The notes beneath the pieces are model-generated. The model saw only the letters and a list, made by a program, of their open reading frames with translations, was not told where the DNA came from and did not search any database. A stretch of 5,587 bases of DNA. Origin: Planctomycetaceae bacterium UBA6172. Its GTDB lineage: Bacteria; Planctomycetota; Planctomycetia; Pirellulales; Pirellulaceae. This document shows positions 1 to 5,587 of this stretch, piece by piece (within the stretch, counting starts at the first letter, position 1; each line of letters begins with the position of its first letter). A program made the position numbers and the translations under genes. The stretch is taken from assembly GCA_002422955.1 (NCBI GenBank), contig DITY01000188.1:1-5587 (forward strand), written 5' to 3'.

Positions 1-128
1 CCCCAGGCGTAACCGCCCCCCGAATGCGAAAGGCCCGACCAAGAGGCCGGGGTGGTTGCCGCGAAATGAGCGGCCAACAGAGCGAGCAGAGCGTTACGAG
101 CTCGGCGGCGGCGATTATTCCTAGTCAT
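1..128 (-). CDS. Partial secreted protein of unknown function (N-terminus only)
   Basis: An ATG (reverse complement of 126-128) opens a frame that stays open to the window edge, giving 42 codons. The peptide has the three parts of a Sec signal sequence. The basic n-region has RRRR at residues 6-9 and R11. The hydrophobic core is about residues 13-24 (ALLALLAAHFAA). A plausible signal peptidase I site follows PA at 27-28 or nearby. The visible mature part is rich in Ser, Gly, His and aromatics (SHSGGGYAW at 34-42), a composition seen in many small secreted planctomycete proteins; this last point is recollection of a general pattern, not a match. A weak GAAG lies 8 bases before the ATG. The gene is divergent from the DoxX-like gene. 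The mature domain is outside the window, so no function can be given. A chance frame is possible because only 128 bases are seen, but the n/h/c layout argues for a real start. Confidence 0.5.
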   Translation of the reverse strand, partial: MTRNNRRRRARNALLALLAAHFAATTPASWSGLSHSGGGYAW

Positions 129-340
129 TTGCCCATCTTCAAATGGCTTGGGGGATGTCTCGATCACGTCGATTCCGAGTCACCGCCGAAGCGGAAAAAC
201 CGGTACCATCGGAGTAATCGTCAAGATCGCGCCCGCCGCTGGACAAAAAAACCGCTCAATTCGGCACAACCGATCGAATCGCTACATTTTCACACGCCCC
301 GAATGGGTTTCAGGCGGAGTTTTCCGACGCGCTGCGGCAG

Positions 341-369
341 TTGGCTTTCCGCGAAAAAGCTGTCATACT
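341..369 (+). promoter_or_regulatory. Candidate sigma70-like promoter for the DoxX/oxidoreductase operon
   Basis: TTGGCT at 341-346 matches the -35 consensus TTGACA at 4 of 6 bases. CATACT at 364-369 matches the -10 consensus TATAAT at 4 of 6. The spacer is exactly 17 bases. Transcription would start near 376, leaving a leader of about 37 bases before the proposed TTG start at 413. Spacing and position fit well, but two 4/6 hexamers are weak evidence in any sequence. Confidence 0.35.
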
Positions 370-398
370 TCGGAATCCCTCCCCAATCGCAGCCATTT

Positions 399-402
399 GG
401 AG
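399..402 (+). promoter_or_regulatory. Shine-Dalgarno site supporting the TTG start at 413
   Basis: GGAG lies 10 bases before the TTG at 413, a slightly long but workable spacing. Neither the in-frame TTG at 341 nor the in-frame ATG at 488 has a comparable site, so this element is the main reason for preferring 413. An ATG at 403 is in a different frame and would give an unrelated peptide. Confidence 0.4.
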
Positions 403-412
403 ATGTTTCCCT

Positions 413-1357
413 TTGTTCCGCTCCGCGATCCTGACGCCCCTGCGGCTTGCCACCGGCTGGGGACCCAATCCTCGTTATCTCGGTTGGATGGGCGTCGCCA
501 TGCTCGTTCTGCTGCGGATCACGATCGGCTGGCACTTTTTTTCCGAAGGGCACCAGAAGTGGGAGCAGTCGGACTGGGACGCGAAGCCGTTCTTTCAAAA
601 CGCACGGGGGCCGCTCGCCAATCAGTTTCGCCAGATCGTCTGGGACTGGGATGGCAGTTTGCGGCTGGACGTCGAGCGGACCAAGGTTCACTTCGCCACC
701 TTCCGCGACCGCGCCGTCAGGGCCTTTGGCTTCAGTGACGCCCAAAAGCGCCAGGCGCAAACCAACTACGCCAAATCGATCGAGCAGTTGCAGTGGCTGA
801 TCGAGTCGAACGCCAACGATCTGGAAGAGTACCAGTTGGGGCGTCAACGGCTGGCGGATTTGGAAAAGGATAGCCGCCGCGGCGGGGTGCCGAGCCTGGC
901 TGGCCAGACGGAGACGATTCGCGCGGAGCTGAACGCCAAGATCGCCCCGATCCTGCGGGAAATCGATACGCTGTGGGCCAGTTACGAGGCGGCTCAGAAC
1001 GCGGTTGCCACTCGCGAGCAAATGTTGGGGAAAAACCCGCTCGAAATGGGCGTTACCCGGAACCAGCTGATCGATACCAGCGTAATGAACGCGTACGTAC
1101 CGTATTTCGACATGGCGGTTGGGTTGTGCCTGGTTCTTGGACTGTTCACCCCCATCGCCGCGTTGGCCGCCGCCGGTTTTCTCGCTTCGGTATTCCTGAG
1201 CCAGTTCCCGCCCGACACCGGACCCGGCAGCAGCTACCAATTGATCGAGGGGATGGCTTGTCTGGTGATCGCCGGATCCGCCGCTGGCCGGTTGGCCGGA
1301 CTCGATTTTCTCATATTCAGCTGGATTCAGAAATTTTTGCCCCGGAACGCGGAGTAA
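413..1357 (+). CDS. DoxX-like integral membrane protein with long soluble insert
   Basis: This 314-residue protein has the split membrane pattern of the DoxX family. The first membrane segment (about residues 27-43) runs into the family-like FSEGHQKW at 43-50. A second block, about 234-262, contains GLCLVLGLFTPIAALAAAGF, typical of the DoxX core, and further hydrophobic stretches follow at 277-296 and 299-309. About 185 residues (46-230) lie between the first segment and the rest. They are charged and largely helical, especially 108-201, and are probably outside the cytoplasm. Ordinary DoxX proteins are about 130-180 residues, so this insert doubles the size. DoxX relatives are linked to terminal oxidases and thiol/redox partners; the role here is unknown. 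The TTG start is chosen because codon use becomes gene-like from 413 and GGAG precedes it. ATG at 488 is the alternative and would leave no residues before the first membrane segment. The stop lies 6 bases before the next gene. Confidence 0.8.
   Translation: MFRSAILTPLRLATGWGPNPRYLGWMGVAMLVLLRITIGWHFFSEGHQKWEQSDWDAKPFFQNARGPLANQFRQIVWDWDGSLRLDVERTKVHFATFRDRAVRAFGFSDAQKRQAQTNYAKSIEQLQWLIESNANDLEEYQLGRQRLADLEKDSRRGGVPSLAGQTETIRAELNAKIAPILREIDTLWASYEAAQNAVATREQMLGKNPLEMGVTRNQLIDTSVMNAYVPYFDMAVGLCLVLGLFTPIAALAAAGFLASVFLSQFPPDTGPGSSYQLIEGMACLVIAGSAAGRLAGLDFLIFSWIQKFLPRNAE
1351..1354 (+). promoter_or_regulatory. Shine-Dalgarno site of the oxidoreductase, inside the DoxX 3' end
   Basis: GGAG lies 9 bases before the ATG at 1364 and overlaps the last sense codons of the DoxX-like gene, whose TAA is at 1355-1357. 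Ribosomes ending on the first gene would be placed to restart on the second, so translational coupling is likely. Confidence 0.65.
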
Positions 1358-1363
1358 CCCACC

Positions 1364-3190
1364 ATGGTTGACAAGTTATCGCCCGAACAGAAAGAAGTCG
1401 GGGCCCACAATTACAACGCGGCGGTCGGTTCTTACTACGACGTCAATCGTCGCGATTTCCTCCGTGGCATCATCGCCGCCGGGGCGGTCAGCGGTGCCGG
1501 ACTGGGGGCGTTGTACTTCGGTTACGGCCGCGTCAGCGATCCGGTGCGGGTCGCCGTGATCGGCACCGGGGACGAAGGGAACGTCTTGATTGGCGGCTGC
1601 ACCCCGGACTACGTCCAGGTCAAGGCGGTCTGCGACATCCGCCCGTTCAGTATCCATCGGGCTTTCCATGGCGATTGGTCGACCCCCTCGGCGCTCGGTC
1701 GGCGCCCCGGGCTGATGAGCGTTTATGGCTACGAGACCGAAGCTCAGGCCCGCGAAGAAGTCAAGGTCTATGACGCTTCCAACGGCGGCGTGATGGCCTG
1801 TCTCGATGACCCGAACATCGAAGGGGTGATCATCGCCCTGCCGCTGTTTTTGCACGCCCCTGTCGCGGCCGCCGCGATGGAGCGTGGCCTGCACGTGCTG
1901 ACCGAAAAGCTGATGGCCCACAACGTCGCTCAGTGCAAGGTCATGTCGCGGATGGCCGCCGAGGCACGCGACAAGAACGACAACCCGATCCATTTGGCGA
2001 CCGGCCACCAACGTCACTACAACGTCAAGTACGACAACGCCGTCAACCTGATCCGCTGGGGGTTGCTGGGACAGTTGCACCACATTCGCGCCCAATGGCA
2101 TCGCACCAACGTGCCGGGGGCCGACAGCTGGTCGATGCCGATCCCCGGCGGCGAAAGGATGCCCAATGGCAAGCTGTTCGATCGCATCAAGAGCGACCTC
2201 GCCTATCGCGAAAAGGCGCTCGCCGGCGCCGTCGATCCCGCCGAAGTCGCACGGCTCCGCCAGGAGATCGCGATGTTCAAAGCCTGGGACGCCGACAAGG
2301 TGGTCGATCCGAAGAATCACGGCTATGTGGATTTCACCTCCAACGGCCGCAAATTCACCGCGATGGAAGAACTGCACCGTTGGCGGTTGTTCGATCGCAC
2401 CGCCGCCGGCCTGATGGCGGAATTGGGCAGCCACCAGCTCGATGCGGTCAGCATTTTCCTCAGCTCGCTGCGTGATGACGGCAAGAAAGTCCATCCGCTC
2501 AGCGTGCATGCGGTCGGCGGTCGGCACATCATGCCGATGGACCGCGAATGCGAAGACCATGTCTACTGCATGTACGAATTCCCTGGGCCGGAATACAGCC
2601 CCACCTTCGACGTCGGCTATTTCGATCGCGTCGAAGACTATCCCAAGGATGGCGTCCGCGGTTTTGACCAGGACCCGAACAAAAAGGTCGTCGTCACCTA
2701 CTCGACCATCAACGGCAACGGTTTTGGCGGCTGGGGCGAAGTCGTGATGGGCACCAAGGGGACGTTGATCCTCGACAGCGAGACCGACGTCATGCTGTAC
2801 CGCAACAGCGACACCAGTGCGAAAGTCGGCGTCGCGCAAAAGGGTGGCGGTTATGTCCTCGATACCTCCGCCAGCGGCGATTACTCCGCTCCGCTCGCCC
2901 AAGCCGCTTCGTCAGGGCCGGTCAGCCGCGGGTATCGCGAGGAAATCGAGCACTGGGCCTACTGCATCCGCAACCCGGACAAGGAAAACCGCGTCCGCTG
3001 CCACCCCGAAGTCGCCATGGGCGATGCCGTGATCGCGCTGGGGACCAACGTGGCGCTCAAGAATGCCAACAGCGGCAAGAGCGGTTACTTGGAGTTCGAC
3101 GAAGAGTGGTTCAAGATCGATAGCGACGCGACCCCGGACGGCAGCACCATCGCCGCCGCGACCGAGTACATGAAGAAGCCGGTGGCCTGA
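1364..3190 (+). CDS. Tat-exported Gfo/Idh/MocA-family oxidoreductase
   Basis: This 608-residue protein is an NAD(P)-dependent sugar-dehydrogenase-like enzyme; its substrate is unknown. Residues 28-34 (NRRDFLR) are a twin-arginine export motif followed by a hydrophobic stretch at about 35-55, with no clear AxA cleavage site, so the protein may stay anchored in the membrane. The Rossmann fold begins at 61 with VRVAVIGTGDEG, including GxGxxG at 67-72. The usual EKP motif reads EKL at 181-183, keeping the lysine. GSHQLD at 355-360 fits the GxHxxD motif that carries the catalytic histidine. The family is normally 330-450 residues. The extra length lies in the 28-residue N-region, a charged insert at about 250-345, and another at about 405-455. 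Start: ATG with GGAG 9 bases upstream, 6 bases after the DoxX stop, so the two genes form an operon. Family assignment is firm; export is likely; the role beside DoxX is inferred. Confidence 0.92.
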   Translation: MVDKLSPEQKEVGAHNYNAAVGSYYDVNRRDFLRGIIAAGAVSGAGLGALYFGYGRVSDPVRVAVIGTGDEGNVLIGGCTPDYVQVKAVCDIRPFSIHRAFHGDWSTPSALGRRPGLMSVYGYETEAQAREEVKVYDASNGGVMACLDDPNIEGVIIALPLFLHAPVAAAAMERGLHVLTEKLMAHNVAQCKVMSRMAAEARDKNDNPIHLATGHQRHYNVKYDNAVNLIRWGLLGQLHHIRAQWHRTNVPGADSWSMPIPGGERMPNGKLFDRIKSDLAYREKALAGAVDPAEVARLRQEIAMFKAWDADKVVDPKNHGYVDFTSNGRKFTAMEELHRWRLFDRTAAGLMAELGSHQLDAVSIFLSSLRDDGKKVHPLSVHAVGGRHIMPMDRECEDHVYCMYEFPGPEYSPTFDVGYFDRVEDYPKDGVRGFDQDPNKKVVVTYSTINGNGFGGWGEVVMGTKGTLILDSETDVMLYRNSDTSAKVGVAQKGGGYVLDTSASGDYSAPLAQAASSGPVSRGYREEIEHWAYCIRNPDKENRVRCHPEVAMGDAVIALGTNVALKNANSGKSGYLEFDEEWFKIDSDATPDGSTIAAATEYMKKPVA

Positions 3191-3199
3191 TGCGGCAAC

Positions 3200-3223
3200 G
3201 GCTGTGCTGAGGACTGGCTGTGC
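3200..3223 (+). repeat. Short direct repeat downstream of the oxidoreductase
   Basis: GGCTGTGC occurs at 3200-3207 and again at 3216-3223, a 16-base period. It lies just after the oxidoreductase stop. There is no third copy nearby. It could be a small protein-binding site or chance. Confidence 0.3.
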
Positions 3224-3263
3224 GTCCGACGATTGAATGGGCGGATAGCTGGACTTCTGAGCG

Positions 3264-3300
3264 TGCGTGATCAGATGTCGACGTGACACGCGATCACGCA
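3264..3300 (+). repeat. Inverted repeat, 9-base perfect arms, nested inner stem
   Basis: TGCGTGATC at 3264-3272 is perfectly complementary to GATCACGCA at 3292-3300 across a 19-base loop. Inside the loop TGTC (3276-3279) can pair with GACA (3285-3288). No T-run follows, so it is not a standard intrinsic terminator. It may be an operator, a Rho-independent-like end for the upstream operon lacking a U-tract, or the first stem of a structured leader for the permease gene. Confidence 0.55.
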
Positions 3301-3313
3301 GGGACTTCCGTGA

Positions 3314-3330
3314 GCCCCATCGCTGGGGGC
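3314..3330 (+). repeat. Small GC-rich hairpin
   Basis: GCCCC at 3314-3318 pairs with GGGGC at 3326-3330 over a 7-base loop. Alone it would be unremarkable in GC-rich DNA; it is listed because it is second in a row of four. Confidence 0.35.
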
Positions 3331-3334
3331 CATT

Positions 3335-3354
3335 TTCCGACCTTTACGTCGGAA
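3335..3354 (+). repeat. Inverted repeat, 7-base perfect stem, 6-base loop
   Basis: TTCCGAC at 3335-3341 pairs with GTCGGAA at 3348-3354 around the loop CTTTAC. Two G-T pairs can extend it outward. GGCGGTC follows rather than a T-run, so it is not a typical terminator on the plus strand, and the minus strand has no T-run either. Confidence 0.5.
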
Positions 3355-3375
3355 GGCGGTCTGCTTTACCTTACG

Positions 3376-3400
3376 GCGGGATGTCACGGTCGGCATCCGC
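3376..3400 (+). repeat. Bulged hairpin just before the permease ribosome binding site
   Basis: GCGGGATG at 3376-3383 pairs with CATCCGC at 3394-3400 with one bulged G, over a 10-base loop. It ends 17 bases before the GAAGGA Shine-Dalgarno site, so folding here could influence translation of the permease. Confidence 0.35.
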
Positions 3401-3417
3401 TGGTGGCATCATTCGCC

Positions 3418-3423
3418 GAAGGA
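3418..3423 (+). promoter_or_regulatory. Shine-Dalgarno site that decides the permease start
   Basis: GAAGGA ends 6 bases before the ATG at 3430, the best ribosome binding site in the window. It supports 3430 over the in-frame GTG at 3283, which would add 49 residues with no family resemblance and would read through the hairpins. Confidence 0.7.
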
Positions 3424-3429
3424 ACGGCT

Positions 3430-5004
3430 ATGTACCGATGGTTGCTCTGTTTCCGCTATCTCCGCACCCGCTACATCGCGTTGGCTTCGATCGTCAGCGT
3501 CATGCTGGGGGTGGCGACGTTGATCGTGGTCAACAGCGTGATGGCGGGGTTTGCCGCCGAAATGCACGATCGGTTGCACGGCTTGGCTTCAGACATCTTG
3601 ATCGAATGCCACACCAGCGGCGGGATGCCTGACCCGGACGCCAGGCTGAAAGAAATCCGCGAAGTTCTCGGTGATCGGGTGGAGGGGGCTTCGGTCAGCG
3701 TCCACGTCCCCGCGATGCTGGGGATCGAATTCAACGGCCAACTGATCACCCGGCATGTTAACTTAGTCGGGATCGATCCGCGGACTTACGACACGGTCAG
3801 CCAATTCGGCCAGTTCCTGCTGCATCCCGACAATCAGTCCCAAGTCACCTTCGACCTCCGCGACGAGGGTTACGCCGTCGGTCGCGAGCACTTTCCTCAG
3901 TCGGGCTGGGGGTATCGCCGGCAAAAGGCCCAATACGAACGGCTGCTGGACGAAGAACGCCGCCGGGTCGATACGGCGCTGCGACAGGCGCGGGCCAGGG
4001 CTGGCGTCGTCGCGCCGACCGAACCGGCGGATGATGCCGAGCAAGGTCCCAGCATGGCCTTTGGCGTTTCCTCGGATCTGTTCTCGCCAGGGGATGCCGA
4101 TGGGCCACAAGCGTTTGACGCGTCGCGAGACCAATTTCCCGGAATCGTCTTGGGCATCGCCACCTGCAGCTCGCGACTTCGCGACGACGCCGGTGAAATC
4201 CGCGACCACTATTATTGCCGCCCCGGCGATGACGTGCGGATGATGTTCCCCAACGCCGCGGACAACCCCAAGGTCGTCAACCAGAAGTTCACGGTCATCG
4301 ACCTTTACGAATCGGGGATGAGCGAATACGACAGCACCTTCGCCTTCGTCCGGCTCGACCAATTGCAAGAGTTTCGCGGGATGATCGATCCGGCCAGCGG
4401 TACGCGGAGCGTCACCACGGTGCAGTTGAAGCTCGTTCCTGGGGCGGACCTGAACGAAGCCCGAGACGCTCTCCGCCGACGCTTTCCTCCCGATGTCTAT
4501 GCCTACAACATTCAGACTTGGCGCGACATGCAAGGCCCGCTGTTGGCCGCGGTCCGCTTGGAAACGACGATCCTGAACATCCTGCTGTTCCTGATCATCG
4601 CCGTGGCTGGCTTCGGCATCCTGGCGACGTTCTTCATGATCGTGGTCGAGAAGACCCGCGACATCGGCACGCTCAAGGCGTTGGGCGCTTCCGGGACGGG
4701 GGTGATGAGCATTTTCCTCAGCTATGGCGTGTTGTTGGGGATTGTCGGTAGCGGCGTCGGTACGATCGGCGGCTTGCTGTTCGTGCGGCACATCAACTCG
4801 ATCGCCGCGGTGATCGAAAAGATTACCGGCCAGGAAGTTTTCGACCCGACGGTTTACTACTTCAATTCGATCCCCACGATCATCGACCCGCTCACCATCT
4901 GCTGGGTTGTCGCCGGTTCGATCGCGATCGCGACCACGGCCAGCGTCCTGCCGGCGCTGCGCGCCGCACGGATGAATCCCGTTCAAGCCCTGCGTTTCGA
5001 ATAA
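3430..5004 (+). CDS. LolC/LolE-type ABC transporter permease (MacB-like, FtsX domain)
   Basis: This 524-residue protein has the four-helix plan of lipoprotein-releasing permeases. A first membrane helix at about 16-38 contains MLGVATLIVVNSVMAGF, as in LolC/LolE. A large extracytoplasmic domain spans about 40-375. The C-terminal FtsX domain has helices at about 380-405, 423-450 and 488-508. EKTRDIGTLKALGAS at 407-421 is the coupling helix that meets the ATPase. LPALRAARMNPVQALRF near the end is the usual permease C-terminus. PGIVLGIA (237-244), GDDVRMMF (266-273) and KFTVIDLYESGMSEYDST (286-303) match conserved parts of the Lol extracytoplasmic domain. E. coli LolC is about 400 residues; the excess is mainly an insert at about 150-236 with a charged helix (161-190) and an acidic, Pro/Gly-rich linker. 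A LolD-like ATPase follows after 68 bases. Lipoprotein release is the likeliest job, but MacB-type export of another substrate is possible. Confidence 0.85.
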   Translation: MYRWLLCFRYLRTRYIALASIVSVMLGVATLIVVNSVMAGFAAEMHDRLHGLASDILIECHTSGGMPDPDARLKEIREVLGDRVEGASVSVHVPAMLGIEFNGQLITRHVNLVGIDPRTYDTVSQFGQFLLHPDNQSQVTFDLRDEGYAVGREHFPQSGWGYRRQKAQYERLLDEERRRVDTALRQARARAGVVAPTEPADDAEQGPSMAFGVSSDLFSPGDADGPQAFDASRDQFPGIVLGIATCSSRLRDDAGEIRDHYYCRPGDDVRMMFPNAADNPKVVNQKFTVIDLYESGMSEYDSTFAFVRLDQLQEFRGMIDPASGTRSVTTVQLKLVPGADLNEARDALRRRFPPDVYAYNIQTWRDMQGPLLAAVRLETTILNILLFLIIAVAGFGILATFFMIVVEKTRDIGTLKALGASGTGVMSIFLSYGVLLGIVGSGVGTIGGLLFVRHINSIAAVIEKITGQEVFDPTVYYFNSIPTIIDPLTICWVVAGSIAIATTASVLPALRAARMNPVQALRFE

Positions 5005-5072
5005 CCCTTGCCCAGCCGGTGTCGACCGTATCATCGCACCCCACCGCTAACCCCCTATCGGAATACCCAGCC

Positions 5073-5587
5073 GTGACCGAATCAGAAGCCGTGCTGCAAG
5101 CCTGCGGGATCTACAAAAGCTACCAGAAGGACAGTCTGGAAGTTCCCGTCTTGCGTGGGGTCGACCTGGAAGTCGCGACCGGCCAAATCACGGCGATGGT
5201 CGGACGCAGCGGCAGCGGTAAGAGCACGCTGATGCACTTGCTGGCCACGCTGGACTCGCCTGATTCGGGCGAGATCCGGTTTCGCGGTCGCCGGATCGAC
5301 AACGCGTCACGCGCCGAACGAGACGCCTACCGCAATCGCGACATCGGGGTGATCTTCCAGTTCTATCACTTGCTTCCGGAATTGTCGGCCGTCGAGAACG
5401 TGCTCGCGCCGATGATGATCGGCAAGTCGACCTGGGAATACTTCGTCACCCGCAAGCAGGCCCGGCTCCGCGCCGAAGCGATGCTCGATCGCGTCGGCCT
5501 GCTGCACCGCGCGACGCACAAGCCACGCGAATTGAGCGGTGGGGAAATGCAGCGGACCGCGATCGCACGGTCGCTGATGAACTCGCC
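5073..5587 (+). CDS. lolD: LolD-type ABC transporter ATPase (3' end outside window)
   Basis: The first 171 residues of an ABC ATPase are present. Walker A is GRSGSGKST at 44-52. The Q-loop region IGVIFQFYHLLPELSAVENV (91-110) is very close to the form typical of LolD. The signature LSGGEMQR is at 154-161. Walker B, D-loop and H-switch lie past the window end; the family is about 225-240 residues, so about 60 are missing. A short charged stretch after MMIG (about 117-130, with WEYF) is slightly longer than in E. coli LolD. It should drive the permease encoded just upstream, hydrolysing ATP at the cytoplasmic face. The GTG at 5073 is chosen because it puts the first strand at the normal distance from Walker A. 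It has no clear Shine-Dalgarno site. An in-frame GTG at 5019 would add 18 unfamiliar residues. Close relatives (MacB, FtsE, YbbA) cannot be excluded entirely. Confidence 0.88.
   Translation, partial: MTESEAVLQACGIYKSYQKDSLEVPVLRGVDLEVATGQITAMVGRSGSGKSTLMHLLATLDSPDSGEIRFRGRRIDNASRAERDAYRNRDIGVIFQFYHLLPELSAVENVLAPMMIGKSTWEYFVTRKQARLRAEAMLDRVGLLHRATHKPRELSGGEMQRTAIARSLMNS

Larger units (their letters stand above)
129..412. other. Divergent intergenic region
   Basis: This 284-base spacer separates the minus-strand signal-peptide gene from the DoxX-like gene. It is less GC-rich than the flanking genes and carries short A-tracts (195-199 and 245-251), as expected of a promoter region. Frames open across it on both strands use codons that are rare in the neighbouring genes (ATA, AGA, TGT, CCA between 341 and 412) and resemble no known family. 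I see one candidate rightward promoter, annotated separately. I found no convincing leftward promoter: a TTGACG-like hexamer on the minus strand at 224-219 has no matching -10 element. Confidence 0.6.

Noticed and set aside
24..738. Plus-strand open frames at 24-434 and 148-738 in the left intergenic region
   Set aside because: Their peptides are rich in Arg, Ser and Pro, use rare codons, have no ribosome binding site, and overlap either the divergent signal-peptide gene or the DoxX gene out of frame.
290..1240. A 316-codon open frame on the minus strand over the DoxX-like gene
   Set aside because: The plus strand encodes a DoxX core here; the minus product has no domain and no sensible start context.
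1376..2902. A 508-codon open frame on the minus strand opposite the oxidoreductase
   Set aside because: It is antisense to a clear gene with intact family motifs. Its product is rich in His, Asp, Val and Arg with no recognisable domain, as expected of the complement of GC-rich coding sequence.
3283..3429. 49-residue N-terminal extension of the permease from GTG 3283
   Set aside because: The extension resembles no permease N-terminus, spans three of the hairpins and the second arm of the first, and is displaced by the strong GAAGGA site placing the start at ATG 3430, where LolC/LolE-like sequence begins.
5017..5028. Possible hairpin CGGT/ACCG after the permease stop
   Set aside because: Only a 4-base stem with no T-run; too weak to call a terminator, and the ATPase gene downstream is expected to share the transcript.
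3763..5034. A 423-codon open frame on the minus strand opposite the permease
   Set aside because: Same reason: it mirrors the permease codons, is rich in Arg, Asp, Gly and Gln, and lacks any membrane segment or known motif.
1..5587. CRISPR arrays, tRNA or rRNA genes, insertion sequences, attachment sites
   Set aside because: I saw no regularly spaced repeats, cloverleaf-like or ribosomal sequence, transposase motifs or terminal inverted repeats with target duplications in the window.

Overview
The window looks like chromosomal DNA of a planctomycete, probably of the Pirellulales (Rhodopirellula/Pirellula type). This is inferred from three things: GC-rich coding sequence with weak or atypical ribosome binding sites, a Tat-exported Gfo/Idh/MocA oxidoreductase, and a DoxX-type membrane protein with a long soluble insert. 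No rRNA or other taxonomic marker is present, so the assignment is by resemblance only.

Layout. (1) Positions 1-128, minus strand: the first 42 codons of a divergently transcribed gene that leaves the window. The peptide has a textbook Sec signal sequence. (2) Positions 129-412: a divergent intergenic region with a candidate sigma70-like promoter facing right. (3) Positions 413-1357 (+): a DoxX-like membrane protein. (4) Positions 1364-3190 (+): a 608-residue Gfo/Idh/MocA-family oxidoreductase with a twin-arginine N-terminus. It starts 6 bp after the DoxX stop, and its ribosome binding site lies in the last DoxX codons, so the two are surely co-transcribed and probably translationally coupled. 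(5) Positions 3191-3429: an intergenic region with one short direct repeat and four successive inverted repeats. (6) Positions 3430-5004 (+): a LolC/LolE-type ABC permease with an unusually large insert in its extracytoplasmic domain. (7) Positions 5073-5587 (+): a LolD-type ABC ATPase, cut by the window end after its signature motif.

How the genes may work together. Genes 3 and 4 form one unit: a membrane protein of a family linked to redox and terminal-oxidase partners, followed by an exported or membrane-tethered nucleotide-dependent oxidoreductase. This suggests a membrane-associated redox module of unknown substrate. Genes 6 and 7 form a second unit, a type VII (MacB/Lol-like) ABC machine, most likely for moving lipoproteins from the inner membrane. 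The two units are separated by the structured spacer and have no obvious functional link. Nothing here is clearly a new system. The most interesting points are the DoxX/oxidoreductase pair with its altered EKP motif, the hairpin-rich leader, and the divergent signal-peptide gene at the left edge.
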